The notes beneath the pieces were generated by a model. It had not been told where the DNA came from. It saw only the letters and a list, made by a program, of their open reading frames with translations, and searched no databases. Positions 1-11,282 of a DNA stretch of 64,000 bases are shown here, one piece after another (positions within the stretch are counted from its first letter, which is position 1; every line of letters starts with the position of its first letter). The position numbers and the translations under genes were made by a program. Location: positions 47,804 through 111,803 of the forward strand of contig JAJRPF010000047.1 of the NCBI GenBank assembly GCA_024280885.1, written 5' to 3'. This DNA is from Planctomycetota bacterium (GTDB lineage: Bacteria > Planctomycetota > JAJSAM01 > JAJVHW01).

Positions 1-468
1 CTCGCCCATCGCGCGCAGGCGCTCCCCGCGTCGGAGCGTCTCTTCGGCACGCAGGAGAGCGCGCGCGTTCGTCTCGAGGTCGCGGGAGTGACGCCGTGCC
101 TGTGCGAGAGCGTTGGCGCTGCGCTGCGAGAGGACGGATGTCACGGCTGTGACGACGTTGTAGAGCACGATATCGCCCACCCAGAGCGTGTTGTGTGCGT
201 GTCCCGATAGGCCGCCGAAGAGATGCCAGAAGTAGACGACGCTGGTCAGCGCGCTCCACGTCAACGCGGGCCGTGGCGGGAACCACAATCCGGCGAGAAT
301 GAGCGGCACAAAGGTTGCCTTGAAGAGCAGGTCGTGCACGGCTACGGCGTGCACGTCGGTGGCGAAGTGGAACGCCGTCAACGTCGCGATCATGATGGCG
401 ATGATCGCGTGATGCCGCGCGTCGGAGCGGCGCTGGAGTACTCCGGACGCGTGCGCCTCGTCCGTCAC
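1..468 (-). CDS. Sensor histidine kinase, N-terminal part (cut by window edge)
   Basis: A reading frame of 156 residues runs off the left edge of the window. It starts with GTG at 468, which overlaps the TGA of the upstream response regulator (GTGA), so the two are probably translationally coupled. The protein begins with a short charged stretch, then about four hydrophobic segments (roughly residues 18-110, including AIIAIMIATLTAFHF and DIVLYNVVTAVTSVL). A charged coiled coil ending in ERLRAMGE follows, which is where a HisKA phosphoacceptor domain normally begins. The kinase domain itself lies outside the window. Family knowledge: such membrane kinases phosphorylate the adjacent NtrC-type regulator. 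The signal sensed is unknown. Confidence 0.8.
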   Translation of the reverse strand, partial: MTDEAHASGVLQRRSDARHHAIIAIMIATLTAFHFATDVHAVAVHDLLFKATFVPLILAGLWFPPRPALTWSALTSVVYFWHLFGGLSGHAHNTLWVGDIVLYNVVTAVTSVLSQRSANALAQARRHSRDLETNARALLRAEETLRRGERLRAMGE

Positions 469-1880
469 GGGGTCGCTTCTCCGCGCGACTCTGGCGGCAC
501 CTCGATCGTGTACTTCTGCAGTCGATAGAGCAGCGCTTGGCGAGAGATGCCGAGGAGTCGCGCCGCGCGCGAACGGTTGCCGGATGTGTGATCGAGAGCG
601 CGGAGGATCCAGCCGCGCTCGATGATCGCAAGGTCCACGCCGTCGTCCGGAAACGGACCGTCAGAGAGCACAGGCTGGGGGGCATTCTTCACGTCGTCTG
701 GGAGGTCGGTCTCAGCCAGAACGTCGTCGGCACAGCCAAGTACCACCGCGCGCTCCATGACGTTTTCCAGCTCTCGGACGTTTCCGCGCCATGGGTAGCG
801 ACTGAGGATTGCCGCCGCCTCCGGAGTGATCCGGATCGGCCGCCCGGCCGCCTTCGCAGCGAAGTGCTCGGCGAGGAGACCGACGTCGGCCCCACGCTCC
901 CGCAGCGGTGGTAGACGCACAGGAACCACCGCGATCCGGTAGTAGAGATCGCTGCGGAAGTCGCCTTCGTCCATTGCGGCGACGAGGTTGCGATTGGTGG
1001 CGGCCACCACGCGAACGTCGATGGGGATCGTGGTCTCGGCGCCGACGCGACGGATCCGGCGATCGGTCAGGACACGCAGGAGTGTGACCTGCGCCGCGGG
1101 CGGGATCTCGCCGATCTCGTCGAGGAAGAGCGTGCCTCCATCGGCTTGCTCGAAGTATCCGCGATGTACGCGTCCGGCGCCGGTGAACGCGCCCTTCTCA
1201 TGCCCGAAGAGTTCGGACTCGAGCAATTCGCTCGGGATCGCGCCGCAGTTGACGGGCACGAGCGGCCCTGCCGAACGGTGGCCTTCGAAGTGGAGCGCGC
1301 GCGCCACGAGTTCCTTGCCGGTGCCGCTCTCGCCTTCGATCAGGACGGTGGCGTCCACGTCCTTCAGGCGGTCCATCGTCGCGAAGACGGATCGGATCGC
1401 CGTGCTCTCGCCGATGATCCCCGCGAACGTGTGGCGGGTCTTCAGCGTCGCGCGTAGAGCGCGGTTCTCACGCGTGAGTGCCGCGCGGTCGAGCTCCTTG
1501 GCGACCACGACCAGCATCTCGTCCCACGACACCGGCTTCGTGACGTAATCGGCGACGCCCTGGCGCATGGCATCGACGGCGCTTCGGACTGTGCCGTGGC
1601 CGGTCATCACGATCACCGGCATGCCCGGCTCGCGACGGAGGATCTCGGTGACCAACTCTTCGCCGGAGACGCCGGGCATGCGCAGGTCGGTGATCACGAG
1701 ATCGGGCGCGATGCGGCCGAACGCTTCGAGCCCCGCGTCGCCATCGTCGGCGAGTTCGACATCGTAGCCAGCCTCGCGGAGGCGGAACTCCGCGATACGT
1801 CGGAGGGTGGCGTCGTCCTCCACAACGAGGATCCGTCGCTGGAGCGGCTCGGGTTGGTCTTCCATTGCAGCCGCCATCAT
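465..1880 (-). CDS. NtrC-family sigma-54-dependent response regulator
   Basis: Three domains are visible. A receiver ([14 protein letters not shown], phospho-acceptor Asp in [10 protein letters not shown], Lys in VTKPVS) is followed by a sigma-54 AAA+ domain with Walker A GESGTGKE, the GAFTGA loop that contacts sigma-54 and a Walker B-type [10 protein letters not shown]-terminal Fis-type helix-turn-helix ([20 protein letters not shown]) completes it. It activates RpoN-dependent promoters after phosphorylation, presumably by the kinase encoded immediately downstream (4-nt overlap). The first ATG at 1880 is used here; ATG 1865 sits directly before the receiver and is also possible, and neither has a clear Shine-Dalgarno sequence. 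The target promoter is not visible here. Confidence 0.93.
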   Translation of the reverse strand: MMAAAMEDQPEPLQRRILVVEDDATLRRIAEFRLREAGYDVELADDGDAGLEAFGRIAPDLVITDLRMPGVSGEELVTEILRREPGMPVIVMTGHGTVRSAVDAMRQGVADYVTKPVSWDEMLVVVAKELDRAALTRENRALRATLKTRHTFAGIIGESTAIRSVFATMDRLKDVDATVLIEGESGTGKELVARALHFEGHRSAGPLVPVNCGAIPSELLESELFGHEKGAFTGAGRVHRGYFEQADGGTLFLDEIGEIPPAAQVTLLRVLTDRRIRRVGAETTIPIDVRVVAATNRNLVAAMDEGDFRSDLYYRIAVVPVRLPPLRERGADVGLLAEHFAAKAAGRPIRITPEAAAILSRYPWRGNVRELENVMERAVVLGCADDVLAETDLPDDVKNAPQPVLSDGPFPDDGVDLAIIERGWILRALDHTSGNRSRAARLLGISRQALLYRLQKYTIEVPPESRGEATP

Positions 1881-2156
1881 GGGCACGCGGCGCACGGATC
1901 ACAACTTCACGACCGGTTCGTGCTCCGGCTGCGCCCGGTGTGCGCCGATCAGGAGCCTGTCTCATATCGGGCAGCCGCTGTGGCATTACCGACAGCACGC
2001 GTCCAGCGACGGCGTGCTCGACACCGCGCGTGCGCCGATGTCGAGCGCGGCGCGCTTGCGACGCGCCGCGGCTACCGCTCGGCACGGATCTTGCCACAGA
2101 ACTCCGCGCGCGCAGTCCCGCGGCACCCATGCCCCAGATCCTGTGTGCAACGCACC

Positions 2157-4100
2157 ATGTCCAATACCGACGTCCCCGACTTGATCGCCGCTTGTGTTGC
2201 GGAGTACCAGGAGCTCGTCGATTCCGGTAGCCGCCCGGCGCTCGATACGTATCGCCCGCGCCTTGGTCAGGCGTATCCAGAGTTCCTGGTGGCGTTGACG
2301 GCGACCTCGGACGACGCGGTCGCGGCACTGCCGGGCCCCGACGAGTCGTTCCCGCTGACGTTCGGGCCCTTCATGCTTCTCGAGCGTCTCGGCGCCGGAG
2401 GGATGGGGGTCGTCTACGACGCCCTGCACCGCACGCTGGGTCGGCGCGTCGCGGTGAAGGTCCTTCACACGGAGACGGCGAACGACCCGATCGCGCGTGA
2501 GCGCTTCAAGCGCGAGTCGCGGGCCTGCGTTCGCGTCCGCCATCCGAGCATCGTCGAGATCTACGATGCGGGCGAGGTGAACGGGCGCGCGTACTACTCG
2601 ATGGAACTCCTCGAGGGGGCGCCGCTCGACCGCCTCACAGCCGAAGAACAGCCGTCCGTGACGGAGATCCTCACAGGTTTCGCAGGCATCGCGGACGCGC
2701 TCGAGACATTGCACCACGAGGGCGTCGTCCATCGCGACGTCAAGCCGGGCAATATCATTCTGCGTGACGATGGCTCGATGGTGCTCGCCGACTTTGGCCT
2801 CGTGAAGGCGCTTGACACGCCCGGTCTCACGGCGGATGGACGCACGCTGGGAACGCCGCTCTACGCGAGTCCGGAGCAACTGCGCGGCGACAACGCGAGC
2901 ATCGACGGTCGCTCGGACGTCTACGCCCTCGGCGCGACGATCTACCACGTCCTCTCCGGCAAGCCGCCTTTCGAGGCGAGCGACATCGGCGGTCTCTTTC
3001 GCAAGGTGATGAACGAACGCCCGGCCGCGTTGATCGGCAAGCGTGACGGCGTCCATGCGCCCTGCGAGCACGTCGTCTTGACCGCGCTCGAGAAGCGCCG
3101 CGAAGATCGCTACGCCACCGCCGCTGCGATGCGTGACGACCTGTTGGCAGTCGTCGCCGGCGACGCACCGCGCGGGCGTCCGGTGTCCGCGCTGAAGCGC
3201 GCGCTGCGAGCGGTCTGGAAGCAGAGGATCGCCGCGGCGGTGGTCGGAGCGGTCATCGCGGGCTTGGTATTCTGGAGCACCACCCGGCCCGCCACGTTGC
3301 GCGTGACCAGTTTTCCGCCCGCGCGCGTCGTTGTCGATGGCGCGGATCTCGGGCTGACGCCGCAGCTCCTCGAACTGTCGCCCGGGTCGCATCTCGTGCG
3401 TATCGGTCGGACCGGATTCGGGGCGTACGAGGAGACGATCGACCTCGCGGCGGGCAGCGACCGCGAGATCCACCAGGCGCTCGTCGTCGAGGACTCGGAC
3501 GACTTCATGGCTCTCTGCTGCCTTGCCGATGCGCTCGGCATCAAGGTGACAAAGGCGCCCGAGTTGGGCGTCCCCGTGGCCGGGCGCGATGGCGCGGGGC
3601 CTTCCGGCGCCGTCTTGCTCCCCGCCGGCGATGTCCGGGCGGCGGATCTCGACGAATGGTCGATCGATGCACCCGGAGCAGGCGAGCAGCCGGGCCGCGT
3701 GGTGTTCTACCGTGGCGGCGACGTCGTCTCGAGTGCCCCGATCGTGCTGGCCGCCGGGCGCGCGCGCGGCGTGCTGCCGACGTCCGTCGCGCGTGGACTC
3801 GCCCCAGGCGAGTCCGTCGAGTGGGGCTGGTTCCCCGACGACGGCGAGCCGGTCGAGACGAGTTTCGGAGTCGCGACGTTCGACATCGAAACCGAGCTCG
3901 CCCGGATCGAGAAGCAGCTCCGCGGCCAGCCGTCGTCGGTCGTCCGCCACTTGAAGGCCGAGGTCCTGCTCAGTCGCGGCCTCTATACGGCCGCGATCCG
4001 CGAGGCCGTCGAGGTGCACGGCGATCCCGCATGTGAGGAGCGCGCGACCGAGATCCGGCGCCTGGCCACCGCGCGGCTCATCGACCTGTCACAGCGATAG
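2157..4100 (+). CDS. Membrane Ser/Thr protein kinase with PEGA domain
   Basis: The 647-residue protein has a cytoplasmic kinase domain (about residues 69-335) with glycine loop LGAGGMGVVYDA, catalytic Lys in VAVKVLH (about 101), HRDVKPGN (about 192-199), DFG (about 212) and a TPLYASPEQ activation segment. This is the bacterial PknB/Hanks pattern. One transmembrane helix (about 358-374) leads to an extracytoplasmic PEGA domain (TLRVTSFPPARVVVDG) and an uncharacterised C-terminal half. The frame is open upstream to 1596, but ATG 2157 is chosen because the conserved part follows it and the upstream segment is antisense to the response regulator. It is divergent from the regulator. Substrate unknown. 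Confidence 0.93.
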   Translation: MSNTDVPDLIAACVAEYQELVDSGSRPALDTYRPRLGQAYPEFLVALTATSDDAVAALPGPDESFPLTFGPFMLLERLGAGGMGVVYDALHRTLGRRVAVKVLHTETANDPIARERFKRESRACVRVRHPSIVEIYDAGEVNGRAYYSMELLEGAPLDRLTAEEQPSVTEILTGFAGIADALETLHHEGVVHRDVKPGNIILRDDGSMVLADFGLVKALDTPGLTADGRTLGTPLYASPEQLRGDNASIDGRSDVYALGATIYHVLSGKPPFEASDIGGLFRKVMNERPAALIGKRDGVHAPCEHVVLTALEKRREDRYATAAAMRDDLLAVVAGDAPRGRPVSALKRALRAVWKQRIAAAVVGAVIAGLVFWSTTRPATLRVTSFPPARVVVDGADLGLTPQLLELSPGSHLVRIGRTGFGAYEETIDLAAGSDREIHQALVVEDSDDFMALCCLADALGIKVTKAPELGVPVAGRDGAGPSGAVLLPAGDVRAADLDEWSIDAPGAGEQPGRVVFYRGGDVVSSAPIVLAAGRARGVLPTSVARGLAPGESVEWGWFPDDGEPVETSFGVATFDIETELARIEKQLRGQPSSVVRHLKAEVLLSRGLYTAAIREAVEVHGDPACEERATEIRRLATARLIDLSQR

Positions 4101-4160
4101 CGAGCTTCTGTCGGTACCCGGGCTCCGGACCGATTTGGCAATCGCGGATAGCTTGTCGGG

Positions 4161-5803
4161 ATGCTCAGGCGTGGATCTCGGGAGGGCGTCGCGCTACTGC
4201 TCGCGGCAGTGGTGGTGGCGTACGCTGTCTTCGCGTGGCGGGGGGCCCAGGATCGGGCGCTCGACGCCGCCGAAGCGGAGGCGCGCGCTCTGCTCGATGC
4301 CGTCGCGTCCGGAGTGGCGTCCAACCTCGCCGCCGCACGCGCGACGGAGGACCTTCTCGCGCAGCGGTTGGTCGATCTCGCAGCCGCGCTCGATCGAGGA
4401 CTCGCGGAGCGACCTGGTCGCGAGGAACACTTCCTGGTGCGTTTCCGGCGTGAACATGGGTTGCGCGGAGTCGTCCTTCTCGATGACCGGCTCGCGGTGC
4501 GGGCGAGTGCGGGCGCGAGTGTGGCACCGGCCGGAGATGGCCCGTTCGGTCGTGACCGGCTCGGGCGCCTGGAAGCCGAGACCGTTGCCCGTCGCGTGCG
4601 CGCTGCGGGATTGGCGGAGCGCGAGGAACTCGTGCTCGGTTTCGGCGAGAGCCCGTTCGGGCAGCGCAGCGAGTACTTGGTGGCGCGGCGCGCCATTGCA
4701 ACCGGCGGTTACGTCATTCTGCGGCAGGCGACGGCGGAACTCGAGGCATTCCGCGAACGAGCCGGCGTGGAGCGTCTGCTCCGTGACACGGCGGCGGGAC
4801 CGGGCATTGCATACCTCGCCGTACAGCGGCGCGACGGCGAGGTGCTTACGTCTGCCGGCGCGCTGCCGTCGGGAGAACCGCATGAGGGCTCCGGGTGGAC
4901 GACAATGGGTGACAGGCGCGTTCTCGACGTGGCCCTCGCGGCGCCGTGGGATGCGGACTCGCACTCCATTCTGCGCGTTGGAATTGACGGTACGCCGGTC
5001 GCGACGGTCATCTCGGAAACGCGCCGCGACGTCGTCGTCTTCACGCTGCTTGTGCTGGCAACGGGGGCGGGCGGCCTCTTCCTTCTCGCGCGCCGCGAGC
5101 GTCGTGCGTTCGCCCTCGAGGAGCGGTTGCGAAGGGCCGTCGAGGCGAAGGAGCGGTTCGCCGCGCTCGGGCGTCTGTCGTCCGGGGTGGCACACGAGAT
5201 CCGGAGTCCTTTGAATGCACTCTCGATGGCGACACAGCGGCTGCGGCGAGAGATCGTGCTCGACGATCCAGCGGCGCGTGCGCACTTCGAGGGGCTGACC
5301 GCCGCACTCCGCGCGGCCGTCGGTCGCGTCGACGCAACGGTCGAGGACTTCCTCTCGCTCGGGCGCGATCGCCGCCCTGCTGAGTTGCGCGCGCTGGAGA
5401 TCGGCGATCTGGTGCGTGAGGCGATCGAGGGCGAGCGGAGTGACGCAGTGGCATCCGGGCCGAGCCTTCAGGTGACGGCCGATCGGGTCCTACTCGTGCG
5501 TGTGCTCGCCAACTTGCTCCGCAACGCCCGTGAGGTGGCACCTCCCGGTACGACGAACGTGACGTGGCGCACCGATGGTGACGGCGTCGTCCTGGAGGTG
5601 ATCGATGGCGGTCCCGGCATACCTCCCGAGGAGCGCGAACGCGTCTTCGAACCGTTCCACACCGCCCGCCGTGGCGGCACTGGGCTGGGATTGACGATTG
5701 CGAAGGAGGCGCTGGAGCGCATGGGCGGGAGCATCCGCATCGGCGACGCGCCCGATGGGGGCGCGCGCTTCACGTTGCGTCTGAACGCAGGAGGGGAATG
5801 CGC

Positions 5804-5807
<4 letters not shown>
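4161..5807 (+). CDS. Two-component sensor histidine kinase
   Basis: The 548-residue kinase has an N-terminal membrane helix (about 10-26), a large extracytoplasmic sensor region without a recognisable fold, and a second helix around [19 protein letters not shown] (about 292-312). The HisKA domain has phosphoacceptor His345 in [15 protein letters not shown]. The HATPase domain has an N box (NLLRNAREV), G1 (VIDGGPGIP), F (FEPFHT) and G2 ([11 protein letters not shown]). Its TGA overlaps the ATG of the response regulator (ATGA), making a kinase-regulator operon. Ligand unknown. Confidence 0.95.
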
Positions 5808-7231
<1,424 letters not shown>

Positions 7232-7244
7232 GCCTGCAATGTGA

Positions 7245-7259
7245 TGGCACGTCCTTCGC
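7245..7259 (+). promoter_or_regulatory. Sigma-54 promoter, -24/-12 type
   Basis: TGGCACG, 4 bp, then TCGC; the invariant GG (7246-7247) and GC (7258-7259) are separated by exactly 10 bp, and the -24 half is a perfect consensus match. It lies between an NtrC-type regulator gene and the glycine-rich protein gene starting at 7326, giving a leader of about 55 nt. The -12 half is TCGC rather than TTGC. Confidence 0.6.
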
Positions 7260-7325
7260 GCTCTCCATCCTCGGGCGGCAACGCTCATGGCCGAATGGGA
7301 TCGCGCCGGTGAAGGAGAAGCAGAG

Positions 7326-7829
7326 ATGAAGATGAAGAAGAAGATCGTAACCGCCCTGGCGCTGACCGGAGTGGCGGTGCTCGTCCTGGCGTCCGCACCG
7401 TCGCTCTTCGCCCGCGGTGGCGGTGGCGGTGCCATCGGCGGCGGCAATGGTGGTGGCGCAAGCGCCGGTGGGGCGACAGGCGGTGCGCCTTCGGTCCCGG
7501 CACCGGCGCGCGGCAACACGACCAAGGCGGGCTCGCAATCCGGCTCGAGTTCTGCGGCGCAGCGCCAGAACACGAACGCTGGCGCCGCGGCTGGCGCCAT
7601 GGCCAATGGCGCGTTCACCGGCTGGCAGGCCGGCCAGAATGCTGCAGCCGCAAGACCTGGCGGCGGCGGAGCCGGTGGTGGAGGAGGAGCCGGCGGCGGC
7701 GGCGGAGCGGGCGGTGGTGGAGCGGGCGGTGGTGGAGCGGGCGGTGGTGGAGCGGGCGGTGGTGGAGCCGGTGGCGGCGGCGGCTCGGGTGCCGGCAACG
7801 GTGGTGGCGCAGCGGGGGGCGGTCGCTGA
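7326..7829 (+). CDS. Secreted glycine-rich repeat protein
   Basis: The 167-residue protein has a classic signal peptide (MKMKKKIVTALALTGVAVLVLASAP...), then glycine- and alanine-rich low-complexity sequence. The C-terminal third is almost pure Gly with Ala, built from GGGGA repeats. ATG 7326 is preferred over an upstream ATG at 7287 because a basic signal-peptide N-terminus and a GAGAAGCAGAG ribosome-binding region fit it. It follows the sigma-54 promoter at 7245 and is probably controlled by the regulator just upstream. It could be a surface or matrix structural protein; no domain is recognised. Confidence 0.75.
   Translation: MKMKKKIVTALALTGVAVLVLASAPSLFARGGGGGAIGGGNGGGASAGGATGGAPSVPAPARGNTTKAGSQSGSSSAAQRQNTNAGAAAGAMANGAFTGWQAGQNAAAARPGGGGAGGGGGAGGGGGAGGGGAGGGGAGGGGAGGGGAGGGGGSGAGNGGGAAGGGR
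7706..7765 (+). repeat. Four exact tandem copies of a 15-bp unit
   Basis: AGCGGGCGGTGGTGG is repeated four times without interruption inside the glycine-rich gene, encoding (A/G)GGGG blocks. Flanking sequence contains degenerate versions. Exact repeats like this can change copy number by slippage in whole codons, altering the length of the glycine tract without a frameshift. Confidence 0.9.
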
Positions 7830-7835
7830 CCGCCC
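7817..7835 (+). terminator. Hairpin across the stop codon of the glycine-rich gene
   Basis: GGGCGGTC and GACCGCCC form a perfect 8-bp stem with loop GCT, overlapping the TGA at 7827-7829. There is no U tract. It may attenuate readthrough into the TPR gene starting 16 bp later, or stabilise the upstream message. Confidence 0.4.
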
Positions 7836-7844
7836 GCGCGTGCC

Positions 7845-9281
7845 ATGCAACACTCCCTCCGGATCCTCGCGCTGATCGCGACGACTTGGTTGACGGCATC
7901 ACCGGCTCACGCCGGCGAAGTCGAGGAGGTCGTACCGACGCTCCAAGCCATCCAGGCCCTCTGCGACGACGGCAACTTCGAGGAGGCCGCGGCGCGTGCG
8001 ACACGACTTGTGTCGGCGCACCCCGACGCCCTCGACGCACACCTGGCGCTCCAGGACGCGCAGCTCGCGCTCGGCGAAGAGACAGCCCTTCTTCGCCGCT
8101 ATCGCCAACGCTCGCGCTCGCCGAACGCCACCTCCGATGACCACTTCCTCGTCGCTCGACTTCTCTCCGGCAACGACGCGGTGGCCGAATTCCGCGCCGC
8201 TCTGAAGCTGCGCCCCGATCACTTCTGGGCGCTTTGCGGCCTGGGCACCGAACTCTCTGCGATGGGGAAGACCAAGGCCGCACTCCACGCATTGTCGAAG
8301 GCTGAAAACGTGAATCCCGCATCCGGCGTTCCGCCGAATCTGCGTGGACGAGTCGAGGAGTCGCGCGGGAGACTCGACGACGCCGAAGCGCTCTACCGCG
8401 CGGCGATCGCCCGCCAGCCCGAGCTGATTATTGCCCACATCAACCTGGGTGTGTTGCTCACTGGGCGAGGTAAGCACCAAGCCGCGCTCCGAGTTCTTGA
8501 CGCCGCCGTCAAGCGCTCTCCGAGCACCACCGGAGTCTACCTCGCCCGTGGCATGACGCGGATGAGCGCTGGCAAGAACGATGCCGCGGTCCGCGACTTC
8601 GAGGACGCGCGCGATCTCGATGCATCGCTGGTTTCGCTGACCCTTCTCGCGAACGCGTACCTCTCGATGGAGCGTCTCGACGAAGCCGGAGCCGCGCTCG
8701 ACCAGGCGTATGGGATCGCCCCGAGGCACGCGCCCACGCATGTGATGCGCGCGTACCTTTATCTCGCCGACAACAGGATCAACATGGCGTTGTCGTCGGC
8801 CAAGCTCGCCACCGAACTCGACCCGAAATTGGCCGAGGCGCGGCATCTGCTCGCGCTCTGCCTCGAGCGCACGGGAGATCTCAAGAAGGCGGAGTCCGCG
8901 TACAAGCGTGCGGCGAAACTCGACACGTCGGACCCGACTCAGATCCGTGCGTTGGCCCTCTTCTACGAGGCGCGCGGTCGCTGGAAGGACGCTATTCGCG
9001 AGTACAACAAGGTCGTCAAACTCACCGACGGTGCCCCCGACGCGTGGTTGGACCTCGCTCTCGCGCAGTGGGGGCTGGCGAAGTACGACAAGGCGGCCCG
9101 GTCGCTCGAGTCGCTCCTCGAAGTGGATGAGACGCGTCGGGACGCCTGGCTCAATCTCGGGATCCTGTGTCAGACGCAGCTCCGCAAGCGTCGCAAGGCC
9201 ATCAGCGCGTTTCGGGAGTATCTCGATCTCGGGGGGAAGGACGCCCGCGTCGCCGGTTGGCTCGCCGAACTTGAGCGCTGA
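7845..9281 (+). CDS. Secreted tetratricopeptide-repeat protein
   Basis: The 478-residue protein has a signal peptide (residues about 1-22, LTASPAHA cleavage region) followed by about ten TPR units across nearly the whole mature chain, for example ALHALSKAENVNP, ALYRAAIARQPELI and AYKRAAKLDTSDP. TPR proteins act as protein-binding scaffolds. It starts 16 bp after the glycine-rich gene and may be co-transcribed with it from the sigma-54 promoter. The partner is unknown; assembly or export of the glycine-rich protein is a possibility only. Confidence 0.88.
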   Translation: MQHSLRILALIATTWLTASPAHAGEVEEVVPTLQAIQALCDDGNFEEAAARATRLVSAHPDALDAHLALQDAQLALGEETALLRRYRQRSRSPNATSDDHFLVARLLSGNDAVAEFRAALKLRPDHFWALCGLGTELSAMGKTKAALHALSKAENVNPASGVPPNLRGRVEESRGRLDDAEALYRAAIARQPELIIAHINLGVLLTGRGKHQAALRVLDAAVKRSPSTTGVYLARGMTRMSAGKNDAAVRDFEDARDLDASLVSLTLLANAYLSMERLDEAGAALDQAYGIAPRHAPTHVMRAYLYLADNRINMALSSAKLATELDPKLAEARHLLALCLERTGDLKKAESAYKRAAKLDTSDPTQIRALALFYEARGRWKDAIREYNKVVKLTDGAPDAWLDLALAQWGLAKYDKAARSLESLLEVDETRRDAWLNLGILCQTQLRKRRKAISAFREYLDLGGKDARVAGWLAELER

Positions 9282-9314
9282 GACTCTGGTCGCTCAACCT
9301 GATCGCTCAATCTC

Positions 9315-9343
9315 GCGGACCGTTCTCCCAGAGGACGGTCCGC
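9315..9343 (+). terminator. Stem-loop after the TPR gene
   Basis: GCGGACCGT and ACGGTCCGC form a perfect 9-bp stem with an 11-nt loop, 34 bp after the stop of the TPR gene. No U run follows, so it is a candidate terminator by position and stability only. Confidence 0.55.
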
Positions 9344-9458
9344 TTGGATTCCTGGATCTCCGCCCGGCGCCGACGCGTCACGCATCGGTCGCGATGACGT
9401 GCGGCGGAGCGGACTCCCGCCGTAGCATGACGCGCTCCCACTCTCCGAAGGAGTCGCA

Positions 9459-11282
9459 ATGCACCTTTCCCGGGTCGCGAAGATCGCGCTGAGTCTCGTC
9501 CTCCTGACCGTTGCTGCAGGTGCCGAGGAGGCGACGCTCCACAATACGGAGATCTACGCGTCGCCGTGGGCGGGCGAGACGCCGAGCAAGGGCACGGTCT
9601 CGGTGCGGCACGAGGGAATGGGTGAGCCGCCGGAGAAGGGCTACTTCAAGGAGCACGATCCGGGCGAGGTCGCCGAGTTCCATCTCTTCGTGCCCGATGG
9701 ACTGAAGGAGGGCGAGAAGTACCCGCTGCTCATCGTCTACCACGGAGGGAAGGACGGCGCGTCCGGCAAGGGCATGCTCGGCGGGTTCTCCAAGCTCTCG
9801 ACGGTCGAGCATCCGGTCATCGTGCTCTCGCCCAACATGTACACGATGGACGCGCTGAACGAGTTGCTGAACGAAGGCACGGTGCCGATCGATCCGCGCC
9901 GCGTCGTGGTCTACGGCCACTCCTCTGGCGGCATGGGTGTGTTGTCGGCAATGAAGGAGTACACGCGCACGAACGGCGCGTTCGTTCCCGCGGCATTGAT
10001 GGCGGCGTCGACGACGGCGTCGTTCGGACGTGGGAAGTACCCGCCGTCTACCTACTACGTGATGGCGGGCGAGAAGGAGACGCCGGAGTTTGTGAAGAGC
10101 GCAATCCTGCGCGAACGACGCCGCACGTGCCGTGTCCACACCCTCCAGATGCAACAGGTCTTCCAGGATATCCGCTACATCGAGATCAAGGATAGCGGCC
10201 ACTCCGGCGGCACACCCGCGCACAAGGCGATCATCCAGCATGCCATCGCGGTGAGTGAGCGCGCGCCAGTGGCGCTCGACGTGACGTCGGAATCCTCCGA
10301 TGTCGAGATCCTGCTTGCAGCCGCGCGCGAAGGCGACTGGAAGAGCGTGCACGAGGAATTCGATCAGCTGGACGACTCCCCGGCGCTCGATGACGCGGAG
10401 GAGTATGCCCGCGTTCGAGCGGCTGTCCTCGTCGATCTAGAGAAGTGGTTCAAGGGCGAGATCGAAGCGATTGCAGTCCTCGCTCCCGACGCGACCTACC
10501 TGGAGCGCGACCGCGCGTTTGCGCGCTACGACCGTTGCGCAGCCATCGCCGAGGAATTCGACGATACGTCCTCTGCCAAGACTCTCGGCAGCGCGCTCGC
10601 CTCGCTCTCGGAGGCGAAGCAGTGGAGCGCCGAGATCGCCGCGCGCGACGCGTACCGCGAGATCGTCTCGAAGCAGCCCAATTCGGCGATGCGGAGGAAG
10701 CTCGAGGAGTTGCGCGCGTCGGCTCCCGGGACCGAGTTCGGGCGCAATCGCACGCGCGAAAAACTCCTGGCGTTGCAGGAACTGCCGCCGGATCCGGCCG
10801 ACCTGCCCGAGGGGCCGGAAATCAAGAACCCCTACTTCGAGAGGGCGAAGTGGCGCGTCTGGCGCGACGATCCGACGCCCATTCCGAACGTGCGGACGCT
10901 CGTCCGCGAGGGCAAGGAGAAGCTGCCGACGTCGATCACGCTGCAGCCGACACCTGTCGCAGAGCGGATCTATCCCGAGGGGCCGCTCGTGGACGGAGCC
11001 CCCATCAAGTTCGTGCCCGGCGAAACGCGCGAGACGCGCTATGCGCGCTTCGCCGGCGTCTGGGACGACGTGTACGCGAGCTGGTCCGGCCTGCACGGCT
11101 ACGTGCGCCCCGTGTATCGGACCATCGACGGCTCATCCGTCCACCTGCGTCCGAAGGCAGGCGATCAGTTCATGCACTTCGTCGAGGTGCGCAAGACGCA
11201 GGACCTGCTGCGTTGCGGCATAACTTCGTCCACCAGTCCACGACCGGCATGGCGCATACGATCACGAACGGCTACGGCGTGA
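9459..11282 (+). CDS. Secreted alpha/beta-hydrolase (esterase-type) protein, 5' part of a frameshifted gene
   Basis: A signal peptide (about 1-22) is followed by an alpha/beta-hydrolase-like region: KYPLLIVYHGG (oxyanion region), the nucleophile elbow VVVYGHSSGGMG with Ser about 154, and DSGHSGGTPAHKA as a candidate catalytic His region. An alpha-helical spacer and a region beginning LPEGPEIKNPYFERAKW follow. From about position 11215 this frame stops looking like protein (ITSSTSPRPAWRIRSRTATA), whereas the -1 frame continues with convincing sequence to 13483. The gene and the next entry are therefore probably one protein of about 1340 residues, separated by a single-base loss or two-base gain. 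Extracytoplasmic hydrolase; substrate unknown. Confidence 0.75.
   Translation: MHLSRVAKIALSLVLLTVAAGAEEATLHNTEIYASPWAGETPSKGTVSVRHEGMGEPPEKGYFKEHDPGEVAEFHLFVPDGLKEGEKYPLLIVYHGGKDGASGKGMLGGFSKLSTVEHPVIVLSPNMYTMDALNELLNEGTVPIDPRRVVVYGHSSGGMGVLSAMKEYTRTNGAFVPAALMAASTTASFGRGKYPPSTYYVMAGEKETPEFVKSAILRERRRTCRVHTLQMQQVFQDIRYIEIKDSGHSGGTPAHKAIIQHAIAVSERAPVALDVTSESSDVEILLAAAREGDWKSVHEEFDQLDDSPALDDAEEYARVRAAVLVDLEKWFKGEIEAIAVLAPDATYLERDRAFARYDRCAAIAEEFDDTSSAKTLGSALASLSEAKQWSAEIAARDAYREIVSKQPNSAMRRKLEELRASAPGTEFGRNRTREKLLALQELPPDPADLPEGPEIKNPYFERAKWRVWRDDPTPIPNVRTLVREGKEKLPTSITLQPTPVAERIYPEGPLVDGAPIKFVPGETRETRYARFAGVWDDVYASWSGLHGYVRPVYRTIDGSSVHLRPKAGDQFMHFVEVRKTQDLLRCGITSSTSPRPAWRIRSRTATA

Noticed and set aside
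1986..4019. 677-residue minus-strand open frame opposite the Ser/Thr kinase
   Set aside because: It is antisense to a clear kinase domain and rich in Arg, His and Asp without any domain; a GC-bias shadow.
7706..7765. Possible CRISPR-like array
   Set aside because: The 15-bp units are contiguous without spacers and encode glycine repeats in frame.
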